Positions 21,828 to 31,457 of a stretch of 64,000 nt of DNA are shown in pieces (the first letter of the stretch is position 1; each line of letters opens with the position of its first letter). The notes beneath the pieces were generated by a model, which saw nothing but the letters and a program-made list of their open reading frames with translations, did no database searches and had not been told where the DNA came from. The stretch lies in assembly GCA_002099365.1 (NCBI GenBank), contig MSED01000002.1, forward strand, positions 930,001-994,000. Direction: 5' to 3'. This stretch comes from Phialophora verrucosa (Eukaryota > Ascomycota > Eurotiomycetes > Chaetothyriales > Herpotrichiellaceae). The translations under genes and the position numbers were made by a program.

Positions 21828-22967
21828 TGTGACCGCAGGTTCATTGTCACCGGGGAGGATTATTTGTCGAGGACAGGTGCCTCAGTGCCATCGATTACGG
21901 TACCAGGCTGGCCGTGTTATATCGTGTGTAGGATCGAGACGAGTCGTCGAAGAGGGCCAAGGGTAGAGGGTAGAAGATTGTCTGCGGCATAGAGCCTTGA
22001 CGGTCACGAACGCGCTTCGTGTTGGAGAAGCGACAAGTGTCAAGTGCCAAGGGATGCCAAAGGTTCGGAAAGCGGCCCGCGGCCGACCCCGTTTGGTAGG
22101 ATATCCAGGTGACGCCGCCCTGTATTCAGCACCTGGCTCGTGCAATTCGGGTGCGCAATAAGAGCCCCTCACCTCCTCGCTAATCTTACTGACATAGAGA
22201 CTTCCAGCATTTCACTCACACCGCTGCATTTCTCTTGACGAAGACTAAAGCCCCAAAATTACATCTAGGTTGAAGGGAGAGAGTGGCATAGTCCATGGGA
22301 TTAGCTGTCCAAGGCCAGGAACCAGGTGGCAAGCGACGGGACAGGTTCGCTCCGGACACAGAAGGACTATCCTAGGGTTTCCTGTCCAGAAAAATGCGTA
22401 TCACAAGGGGAAGTACGGGAACGCGGGAGCACAGGGGGAGCAAGATGTCGGCTTTGCCAACGGTCTGCTAGATTCCGCCGTGCAACACCACTCAGCAAGG
22501 GAGTCGAGCCCGGCTGAGACCGTTTGTCTACAGGAGTGTGTCATTTCCTATTAAGGGCCGCGCTCTCCAGCCTAACTTGGACTGAAAATCTGTGTGTCGA
22601 GCGTCTCAGGTCTTCAAAAGCGCTGAAGTAAAGTCTTCGTTCATTACACAATTATCCCCGTGTGACAAGCAAGATACCAGTATCATGGGGATCCACATCA
22701 CCCATCAAACCATATCCGTCAAACCAGGATATAGATAGCCATACCCAGCGGCTTCACCTCGTGTACTGATCGGTTTATGCCCGGTTCGACAGACATGGTG
22801 ATCCGCCAGACTTGCGAAACTTCTAGCGCCCAACCACCAGCTTTCCCGCATTACATATCCCCGGTCTCCATGTTCCTTACCCGCCCGCTTCCATCCTTCA
22901 CACGCCAACATGGAGAGGTCACGGATGAGTTCATTGGTCGAAGTTTGGCGCGCTGACCAGTCGACAG
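21828..22967. other. Intergenic, USO1 promoter side
   Basis: About 1.1 kb upstream of USO1. No supported coding exon. A plus-strand frame at 22851-22955 (beginning about 22869 with MFLTRPLP and reaching TDEFIGRSLAR) could be a frame-shifted upstream part of the unresolved gene that follows. Confidence 0.4.
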
Positions 22968-23274
22968 TTCGCCAACCAAGAACTCGCCGCGCAGAGCATC
23001 AAGGCCATCTGCAAGCTCGCGGAGAACATCAACGTCTTCATCTCCACAGCGTGCACGACACGTCACTCCCCGAGACTCTCCACCTTCTCAGCACGGACTC
23101 AGGTGGCGACATCAACGATTGGAAGACGCAGGGATATAAGGAGAAGTGCTGTTGGCAGTGGCTTCATGAGCTCATGAGAGGCGGGAAGTCGGCTCAAGCT
23201 CCACGGGTGGATGAACAGTTCTGGATAAGGCGGCGAATTGAGGCCTTCGCCGATGCTTTAGGAGACGCACCGGG
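22968..23274 (+). CDS. Unresolved gene or relic: two splice-compatible exons of unknown function
   Basis: Not recognised. Exon A, 22968-23050, encodes FANQELAAQSIKAICKLAEN and INVFISTA. A 41-bp intron (23051-23091, GTGCAC to CAG) joins it in frame to exon B, 23092-23274, which encodes TDSGGDINDWKTQGYKEKCC, then WQWLHELMRGG and FWIRRRIEAFADALGDAPG. Exon B ends at a canonical GTAAGT donor. Exon A could begin earlier, because its frame is open back to 22929 (HWSKFGALTSRQ), and a branch-like CTGAC lies just before its acceptor. A third open stretch continues in phase from about 23335 to 23470 (WRMRKPPRRVVPDVPPFESG). No start codon could be joined without a frameshift, so this may be a decayed gene. 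Confidence 0.35.
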
Positions 23275-23682
23275 GTAAGTGGAGAACTCCTCCAAATGTA
23301 CCTGCCAGTCACCTGAAAAGAAATGATCAATGAGCTGGCGGATGAGAAAGCCTCCAAGGAGAGTAGTGCCTGATGTTCCTCCTTTTGAGTCTGGGGCTCG
23401 ACCGGCTCGGACCACGAAATCCAAATCTCATCATATTGAGCGGCACGCCTTTCGCATAGAAAGGTAGGCCAGCTTCCCGTTCCACAACAGAGAAATCATG
23501 AAAACATGGATGACTCATCGCCTTCATTGCACGGGGCTTAGCGTCTTCAGTCGAATGTCGTAACTCGCATCTTCCATCGTGAGACCTGCCCAGGATAGAC
23601 TTGGTAGGCTGTCATTGGGTGTACTGACAGAGGCCATCTCTAGCTTCCTTCTTCTGACGTAGGAGCATTCATCTCATCCCTT

Positions 23683-25653
23683 TCACGCTGTCAGCACCTT
23701 CCGTATTGTTTCGGCACTACATCTCGCAAAGGCGTCCACCATGCCTTCCATACCCGGCCATTGCTCTTTGCACCAGGTAAGCAATACTAAGCAATCGTTC
23801 GACAGACTCAGCAGGTCCGAGAACTCAAGCTTGGTTCCTCCGTTCCTCCTCCTCTCTGGACCTTGGTGGCCTTCGGCAGTGAGAGAGGAGGGGCCCTGGA
23901 TTTCGATGGCGGGCTCAAGAGAGAGAAGGGCGTAGGAGATAAGCGTCATGCCCGCTTGAAAGATGGAGTATGCGGCGAGGAAAGTTACGGGAAAGATGGA
24001 TAGGGGTGAATTGGACGTCGTCGAGCGGATAATGAGGGTGTACAGCTTTAGAAGAATCTTCGAGGAGTGGTATGCTTCCGAGGTGATGGTAAGGGAGTGG
24101 TCCGGCTGGGAGGGGTCTCGCTGCGCTGGATTATTGTGCCGAATGGTAGCCAGGGCCTCAAGAAGGTGGCGTTGGAAGAGAAAGAGAACCGAGGAGTGGT
24201 ACATGATATCGCGCGTGACCTCGCCAACTCCGGCGGGATTGTTGCTGTTGTTGATGAAAGGGCTTTGGCTGGGATTTCGGTACCATTGTCGCAACGCGGC
24301 GTGTTGCTCGAGAAACCAATCCAGCCTTGGAAGTGGACTCGTAGCGGAAAGGTAAATGTCCGTGTATATTTCTGAGCGAAGAAACATCAAGTGGAATCCT
24401 TGAGCAGCTGACACCTTCTGTCTTGAATCGTTGTCCAAGAGTGCCGGGTCTGTGAGTACGGTAGGATATTCTGTGGTAATGATAGAGCTGGGCAGATCTG
24501 AAGGTCGACCGAAACATTGCCCTACCAATCGTTCTATGGAGTAGAGACTCCAGAAGGCTGTTCTTCTCCAGGTTTTGTCGTCTTCACTCTCCAGTACCGA
24601 GTGCCCTTGTTCGGTGTGATAGCCCAGTTGGACGCTCAAGCGACAGGCGAAGTCTAGGATTTTCCATATATTGCCCTTGCGGGGATTGAAGAGACAGTAA
24701 ATCACGAGCAGCAGGAGGGCTTCGAGAGACTGTGGAGAGACCTCCGCCGTCACTTCTTCAACGTACCTCACAGCCTGCGCGTAGAATTGATTACCGTACG
24801 CCACGAGGCTTGGACTGTGCCGCGCCTTCGCAACGCAGGATATGGAGCACATCATGGCGATGCGGAAGCATTGGTACTTTTCGACCCGTGTCAGCTTGTC
24901 TGCGTCGAACTCCAAAGCTCCACTAGTCGCCAAAAACCTATCAAGGTCCTCTTCCAGGTGAGTCCCGTCAACACATGGATGTATGACGTTGATAGATGCC
25001 ATGTAATCCGCGATAAGCGACTGCACAAAATCTCTTCCAGTATCGAAGACTGCTGTGGGGGGCACGAAATCCAAATCTCGGTCATGACCGTCCTTTGCTG
25101 AAAGAAGAGGCTCCGATGGCCCCGAGGGCCTGAAGAGATTCTTATCGGAGGCTAACGCCAGGGCCTCGACCGCAAGCGCAAACACGGAACTCGAACCATA
25201 GAATCGGGAAGTCGATCCATTGACGCTCGGAACAGGGAAATGGTTGTTGAAGTCTCCCCCATGGTCAGCATCGGGAAGTGATTCCGGGAAGGAAGGGGAG
25301 CTGCTTTGCGCTTGATGCGTCTTCAATCGATTGGGAATACCATCTGGCAGAGCTTGTCGGCCAGCACCAGCCTCTAGTGTGAGAGCGGCGTGTTTTGCCT
25401 TGAGGCTGTCCAGGCGCAAGATGAGTGACTGGATATACCTACCTCGATCAGAGACGGGGCCCTTCATCTGGCCTGGACAGACAACATACTTTCGGGACAG
25501 CGTCTGCTGTAGTGCATGGTCAAAAATGGTGCAGTCGACCTTGGCCCTTTCGCACAGTCGACAAGCCGGCATTTGAGGATCGCATCTCTTTCTCAGCCGC
25601 TGACACCGGTGACAAGACGGCAGCGATTGCAGCGCATATTGCAGCTCTTCCAT
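23683..25653 (-). CDS. Zn2Cys6 transcription factor with Fungal_trans domain, 656 aa
   Basis: Nuclear regulator, single exon. The zinc cluster is at the N-terminus: Cys14, 17, 24, 31, 34 and 41 in CHRCQRLRKRCDPQMPACRL then CERAKVDC. A short coiled linker follows (YIQSLILRLDSLKAKHAALT). The middle homology region runs from about residue 215 (FVQSLIADYMASINVIHPCV) through QSLEALLLLVIYCLF and LDFACRLSVQLGYHTEQG to RRTAFWSLYSIERLVGQCFG RPSDLP, the hallmark order of Fungal_trans. The start follows no in-frame upstream ATG. It is divergent from the NCS1 permease 995 bp away, which is the likeliest target and makes it part of the 23.7-35.2 kb block (inference). Confidence 0.92.
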   Translation of the reverse strand: MEELQYALQSLPSCHRCQRLRKRCDPQMPACRLCERAKVDCTIFDHALQQTLSRKYVVCPGQMKGPVSDRGRYIQSLILRLDSLKAKHAALTLEAGAGRQALPDGIPNRLKTHQAQSSSPSFPESLPDADHGGDFNNHFPVPSVNGSTSRFYGSSSVFALAVEALALASDKNLFRPSGPSEPLLSAKDGHDRDLDFVPPTAVFDTGRDFVQSLIADYMASINVIHPCVDGTHLEEDLDRFLATSGALEFDADKLTRVEKYQCFRIAMMCSISCVAKARHSPSLVAYGNQFYAQAVRYVEEVTAEVSPQSLEALLLLVIYCLFNPRKGNIWKILDFACRLSVQLGYHTEQGHSVLESEDDKTWRRTAFWSLYSIERLVGQCFGRPSDLPSSIITTEYPTVLTDPALLDNDSRQKVSAAQGFHLMFLRSEIYTDIYLSATSPLPRLDWFLEQHAALRQWYRNPSQSPFINNSNNPAGVGEVTRDIMYHSSVLFLFQRHLLEALATIRHNNPAQRDPSQPDHSLTITSEAYHSSKILLKLYTLIIRSTTSNSPLSIFPVTFLAAYSIFQAGMTLISYALLSLEPAIEIQGPSSLTAEGHQGPERRRNGGTKLEFSDLLSLSNDCLVLLTWCKEQWPGMEGMVDAFARCSAETIRKVLTA

Positions 25654-26647
25654 GACTTGTCAGGGCGCTGGGTCAAACAGCTCTCAGCTCGTATACGTCG
25701 AAGAATCTGTTGATTTGTATTATGGGGTGGAGAGCGAAGAAAGTGCCACTGGCTTTCGGCGGGGATACGAGAGCGACTGGTTAACGGACTATCCTATTTG
25801 GGACTAGCTCCTCCTAGATAACGCCCTGGTCTAATAGTCACGTGATTATCCTAGCCTCAAGGGAAAATCCCCACCACGTGTTTCTTGGCATTTTTGCTGC
25901 TTTGGATCCCTGTGGTTCTTCCGCACATTCACTGCCCTGAAGTGATGGTTGCATTATCCCTCTGTCGACGACGGCAGTGTGTATTGTTCGCAGTCATTCT
26001 GTCTCGTCAGTGCTTCGTGTCAGCCCCACCATCGTCTCAAATCTCAGGAGATCCCCGAGTGGATCGTAGTACTTCACATCCCAAGCTTTCGGGAAAGTCC
26101 TAGGTCTGTGCTTATCGCCTCATTCCGCCTTATTACTCCTTTATCTGCTGTGTCCCGCCCATTGGCCGAGCTTTGCGATAAGTCCCAGCGGCTCGATTTT
26201 GGACTGATTGGTGTGAGCTATGGTAAGGCTCGTGCACCACCTCTGTGGGGAGTCAACCCGGAGCACCAAAGCGGTTGAACGACACTATGACCATGGCGCT
26301 TCATCAGACCGCTCCCCTCGCCAACGGTGCCGATCCTATTGATAAGACATCTAAGGGCTTTCAGTCCTAGCCAAAGCAGTCTCGGCGGTCGGTCAGATAC
26401 TAAAGGGTGCAAACGAAGCCTGGGACAATACTGCCTCCTGTGTCTTGGCCGTCATTGCTTCGGAGATTCACGATCTATTCCCAGATAAGCCACAAACAAC
26501 TTCCTCTCGCATTTTCTTAGTCCAGTTTACAATCTCTATATTACAAAACCAAAAACATGGTCGTCTTACAAGCCTGCCTCTCGAAAGAGCCCTCGATAAC
26601 GTATTATATCTTCTCGATTTTCTTCTCGTGATAGCTTGGTAACAGTT
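25654..26647. other. Divergent promoter region between regulator and NCS1 permease
   Basis: No coding exon was recognised. It contains sequences resembling the half-sites at 30.9-31.0 kb: GGCGG followed by GGATAC near 25759-25769, TCCGCC at 26124-26129 and GGCGG near 26384. These are short and may occur by chance. Confidence 0.4.
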
Positions 26648-28487
26648 ATGTCCGTGCCGAAGATGGACGCCACGGGGAGCTCAACGCCGGTTCTGGACGA
26701 AGAAAAATTGTCGATGCAGGCGGACCAGCGCCCTGTTGACCCCTCCAGTATGGAGCTGGGGACAACAGAAACCCTTGGAAATAGTGGCCCGAAAACGTCG
26801 TGGCAGAAGTTCGCGAACTGGATGGAAACTCGCGCCAATGTGGAAGCCCGCGGTATCGAACGCGTGCCGGAGTCCATGAGGCAACGCAAGGTTTCGATGA
26901 AGGATTTGTTCCAAATTGGCATCGTCTGGTTCTCGGCCAACTGCACTGCCAACAACATGACTGTTGGAGTTCTCGGACCAATCGAGTTCCACCTGGGTTT
27001 GAAGGACGCCATGCTGTAAGTTTTTGGCGGTTTGGAAATCGAGAGAAGAGCGCTGAACAGGAGATCAGTATCTGCGCATTTGGAAACATCTTCGGCGCCA
27101 TGTGCACGGCATACATTGGTACATTCGGACCTATGTCTGGTAATCGAACTCTGGTATGCTTCCCAGCTTCGATTCCTCAGTGAAGCTCGACTTCATTGAA
27201 TGGTGGAACTGATATGGGTACCAGGTGAACGCACGCTACACGATGGGATGGTACCCATCTCGACTTGCCGCTCTCTTCAACGTTGTCGTGCAAATCGGGT
27301 GGGGTCTGGTCGATTGTTTGGTTGCTGGCTTAATTCTATCCGCAGTCAATGGTGGAGGCATGACCGTCATTGTCGGAGTCATCGTTGCAGCGTTGGGAAC
27401 CTGGCTCATCATCACGTTCGGTATCAAGTGGTTTCATATCTATGAGAGGTCTGTTAAGAACCATATCGACCAATGCCGGTTGTCGGTGCTGACAGGTCCC
27501 AGATATGCCTGGCTTCCCCAAATTTGCGTCCTATTCATCATGGTGGGCACGGCCGGCCCGCTCTTCGACACCAGCTCGGCCAGCTCAGGCGAGGGCTCCG
27601 TCCTCGCCGGCCACCGGTTGACCTACTTCTTCCTCAGCGCTTCCGGTGCCCTGGGCTGGTCCGCCTGTGCGTGCGATTTCTTCGTCTACTTCCCCCCAAA
27701 GACCTCGCGCTGGCAGATTTTCCTGTGGACGACCGTGGGTCTGGGTTTGGGCAAGATGTTCCCCGAACTAATTGGCATCGGCCTTGGGAGCGGTCTAACT
27801 AAGAATCCGGCATGGAAAGCCGCGTTCGCGCAATCCGCGGGGGCCTTGTACGTCGAAGGCCTCGCCCCGTTGAACCAATTCGGCAAATTCTGCGCAGTCC
27901 TCCTGGCTCTAGGTATTGTCGCCAACAACGTCGCAGGAATCTATGCTGGCGCCTTGTCCTTTCAGCTGCTTGACCCTCGATTCGCCCGCATTCCCCGCGT
28001 ATTCTGGTGTACCGTCGCCACCATCATCTTCACTGTGACCGCGATCGCAGGTCGCGCCCACTTGCTTCAGATTTTTATCAACTTCCTCTCGCTGATTGGA
28101 TACTGGACCATCATCTGGATCACCATGACCCTGGAAGAGGAGTTTATTTTCCGCAGAAAACGCGGCTGGTACGACTGGAGCGCATGGAACACGCGCGAGC
28201 TTCTCCCCATTGGACTTGCGGCCTTTACGACCTTCGTGGTCGGATGGGTCGGGGCAATCCTGTGCATGGACCAAGACTACTATACAGGCCCGATCGCTGC
28301 TTTGATCGGAGATGGTGCGGATGTAAGTCCACTGACCTCCACTCTTTGTAGCTTTGCTCTTTTTTGTCAGGTTGCAACTTCGCGACTAACTTTTACTCGT
28401 CAGATTGGCCTGCCTGTCGCTGCGTCATGGACAGCTATCATCTATCCCGGTTTAAGATACCTGGAATTAAAGTATATCGGACGATAG
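26648..28487 (+). CDS. NCS1-family purine-cytosine/nucleobase-type permease, 544 aa
   Basis: Plasma-membrane proton symporter of the Fcy2 (purine-cytosine/vitamin B6) branch. Four exons: 26648-27015, 27069-27153, 27225-28322 and 28404-28487. Introns are 53, 71 and 81 bp and the sum is 545 codons. Family signs: a polar N-terminal tail of about 75 residues ending ETRANVEARGIERVPESMRQ; first helix DLFQIGIVWFSANCTANNMT with VGVLGPIEFHLGLKD; RYTMGWYPSRLAALFNVVVQ IGWG in the third exon; and C-terminal GDGADIGLPVAASWTAIIYP with LRYLELKYIGR. The last intron is a multiple of three without a stop, so its retention would insert 27 residues. Ligands in this branch include purines, cytosine and pyridoxine. 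Next to the monooxygenase/decarboxylase genes, a heterocyclic substrate is possible. Confidence 0.92.
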
Positions 28488-28863
28488 GCATTCGGGGTAG
28501 GCTGGAAGGGGGTCCCGAGATGAAGCGCTGGATGACACTTTGGACGCTCACTGACCTAGACAGGAGGTACTACAACTATCTTTTTTTAAACGTGTTTTAC
28601 TAAAACAGCAATGAGGTGCATTCGAGAGTAGTCCATGGCTTCGCAGCAAAGTGAGGAACAACAGACCACAATATTCTGTGCGAGATCTTCAGCCCTGATT
28701 TCTCCTTTCGTCTCGTCTTGTTTCCTTTCTCCTTTCGATATTTCGCTACTATCACCTATTGAATGCTACAGTCTCGAAAGCAGCGATGTCTGTCAATGAG
28801 CTGTGATGAAGATAATATGCATAGAACGCCACAAAACATTCGCTAGATGCAACGACCCGTACA
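28488..28863. other. Short convergent intergenic region
   Basis: About 375 bp between the 3' ends of the permease and the monooxygenase. No gene seen. Confidence 0.5.
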
Positions 28864-30452
28864 CTACAGTCTCGCAGTTGCCACCAAACCCAACCCGAGC
28901 TTCTTTGAGTCTAAGGGAGCAGCCATCCTTGCAGCAGCCTCTTCCTCCGCCCGGAGCAATGTCCAGCATCTCTCCACATCTAACTCGCAGTCATATTCAA
29001 ATAACCACTTTCCAACCCCACCACTCCTCCAGGCGAACGGATCATCTCCCTGCTTCAACCCTTGGGGCACCGCTCCATTCCCTTGAGTGCGATACGCATT
29101 CTCAAAGGTCCTCATCTTTTCGTCCCGCACTTTCTGCTCCGGGCCGTCCCGAAGATGATATAGATACTGGCTCTCGTAGGCCTTCTCGACAACCCGTTGG
29201 GTGCGCGGTTTTCGGCACATCTCGTACACTTTCAGAGCATGTAGCCTCTCTCGGGGCGTGGAGGCAGCGGAAATGCGGGAGAGGCAGAGGCCTAGGACAG
29301 AGGCATCCTCGATGGCCATGCCGGCGCCGCTCGCGAGGTAAGGAAGAGTGGCGTGGACGGAATCGCCGAGCAGGACGAAAGTCCCGCTATGGTGATACCA
29401 GGACGGGGAGCTTGGAGTGGGCGTTCGGGTACAGAGTCGCCATTTCTTGACTTGTGAACAAGTAGACAGAATCTTGCGGACTCTAAAGGTGGGTTTGAGT
29501 GGTCAGTCCAACGTACATGGGTACATCTGATCAGGGGGAGCCTCGTGCAGCTCCTAGGTCTTTCTTACCTCGGGTCCCAGTCTTTGAACAAAGCTTGCAT
29601 AACTTCGACATTTCCCTCCTGCGTAACAGCGTCTTCCGGTAAATCATCAGGGACCAGGAGGACCATATTGAACTGCTTTCCCCCTCTCAAGACATACGAG
29701 ACGACATGGCATTCCGGGCCGATCCAGTAGTTGACCTGCGGATCCAACACGAAGTCTCTCAGTTCGGGATCCTTTAGCATATCGTCGGTGTTGAGGAGGA
29801 CTCTGTACGCCATATCGCCCGACTTGGCCGGAGGGTCATCTCTCCCAATCAGCAGATCTCGACAGTGGCTTCTGATGCCGTCCGCGCCGACAACGAGATC
29901 TGCGTTAATGGAGGTGCGGTTCCCTTGCTCGCCTCGTTGCACAACCACAGTCGCATAACTTCCGTCCGCTGCGACCCTGACATCAGTCACTCGTGAATTG
30001 GCCCGCACCTCGGCACCCAGTTCCACCGCTCGATCCCAGAGACACTGATGCAGACTGACGCGATGCAGGTCCCAGTACGGACTGCCCCATTCCTCGCGCG
30101 TAGACTTGTGAATGTCCCAAGTTGAGATGGTCTCACCCCGCCATCCGATCATATTGCAGAGCCGCGGCGTCGTCGCACATTGGCTGAGCTTTTCACCCAT
30201 CCCCCAAGCGATGAGAACTCGCGACGAGTTCGCCAATGTCTGGAGACCTGCCCCGATCTCGCCCATTGCGGCCGCGGACTCGAGGACGGTCACTTCATGG
30301 CCAGCAAGCCGGCACGATATCGCCGTCGCGAGCCCGCCAAGCCCGGCGCCTACAACGATGATCTATTCTCCTGTTAGGTGCTGTCCAGCGGCTGGGAAGA
30401 GATGCCTTACCTTAAGCCTGGTGTGAGCATCTCGCTCAATCTGCACTCTCAT
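28864..30452 (-). CDS. FAD-dependent aromatic monooxygenase (salicylate-hydroxylase-like), 484 aa
   Basis: Flavoprotein hydroxylase using NAD(P)H and O2 on an aromatic or heteroaromatic acid. Three exons on the minus strand: 30452-30411, 30362-29569 and 29482-28864. Introns are 48 bp (GTAAGG-TAG) and 86 bp (GTAAGA-TAG) and the total is 485 codons. The FAD-binding fold starts IIVVGAGLGGLATAISCRLA (15-34), ending at Glu42 in VTVLES. The DG motif is NADLVVGADGIRSHC, and the GD motif is LLGDSVHATLPYLASGAGMA then IEDASVLGLCL. This set and the length place it with salicylate hydroxylase, 6-hydroxynicotinate monooxygenase and urate hydroxylase. It is divergent from a Zn2Cys6 regulator 1 kb away and lies near a decarboxylase-type amidohydrolase. 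The exact substrate is unknown. Confidence 0.92.
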
Positions 30453-31457
30453 GGAGACGGATGAGAGGACCATCTCTGCCTGTTGATTCAGTCGTCAAAG
30501 ACGCAAGAACTTCAACAGAAGAGAGCACGCCAAGTACGGCGAGGCGATGGCTAAGCAACGAGTGTCCCAAGACTCTAATACTAGCCGAGAGCCATGCAAG
30601 CGAACAATATATGAAATGGGAGCTACGAAGCGAGAAACGCGCCAAAAAGAAATGCGTCCTCAGTTACATCCTTACCGGAGCAACCTAACCCATCCGACGA
30701 CGCGTCGCCCAACGAGCGGGCGAAGCTGGAAAGGAAAATGTAATGGAAACTCCACATGAAGGAAGCCATGCCGGTTGCTGAGAGAGTCGGTATTGTCGCA
30801 CGGCTGCGCTCATGTCATCCGACGTCTGCTTGCAGGAGAAACCCGATTATGCTGGTCGAGCCGAGCGAAACAAGAGAGTCGGACTTTCTCGACACCGTCA
30901 GATTGTCGTGGACGATAAACAGCGACTAAGATCGTCCAATCAGAGACAGAACAAGTATCCGCCTCGCCCAACCTGCCAAAATTAGTAAAAGGCGGATACC
31001 TTCCGCCAACTTTAATTCGCCCTCAATTCTCCATCGACTGAAGCCTCAGCCTCGTACAGGTCGTGTATCTCCGATGCGCTCGTACTAGATACGTATCGCA
31101 AAAGCGCCTTACAGTCTTGTTGTTTGTTAACCGCTTAAGAAAAATCCACCGTCGCCCAGAGCGCGAATTTCCAATTATCTACGTGATCAAACACTGCCTC
31201 AAGTCGCTCAAATGCGAATCAGTGACTGTGGGCGGGCCACGAAAAGAATCCGATCAAGAACGAACGACATTGACGCCAGAACGTGGGGCTGAGTCAAGAT
31301 TGAGCAAATTGAATGAGGCGTTCCATCTGGAGAAATCGAGGAGCTTAACGATTCATCAAGGGATACGCCCTTAGTGATGTCAAGGAGCGCCTCGCGCGAA
31401 GAGATATGAGATCGTTGTATGCCTACCACAAACATGGGCCGGAGAACCTCGATCCCT
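30453..31457. other. Bidirectional promoter between FAD monooxygenase and Zn2Cys6 regulator
   Basis: About 1 kb with no coding exon. It contains the inverted repeat cluster at 30955-31007 listed separately. Confidence 0.6.
30955..31007. promoter_or_regulatory. Candidate Zn2Cys6 operator: three GGCGGA half-sites
   Basis: GTATCCGCC (30955-30963) and its exact reverse complement GGCGGATAC (30991-30999) are 27 bp apart. A further TCCGCC at 31002-31007 forms with 30991-30996 a perfect GGCGGA-N5-TCCGCC palindrome, equal to CGG-N7-CCG. Inverted CGG triplets at fixed spacing are the classical target of dimeric Zn2Cys6 proteins, and a gene for one starts 450 bp away. Function is inferred. Confidence 0.55.

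Noticed and set aside
23330..23375. Short frame reading MINELADEKASKESSA as a last exon of the unresolved gene
   Set aside because: Protein-like, but its phase does not match the GTAAGT donor at 23275, so it cannot be joined without a frameshift.
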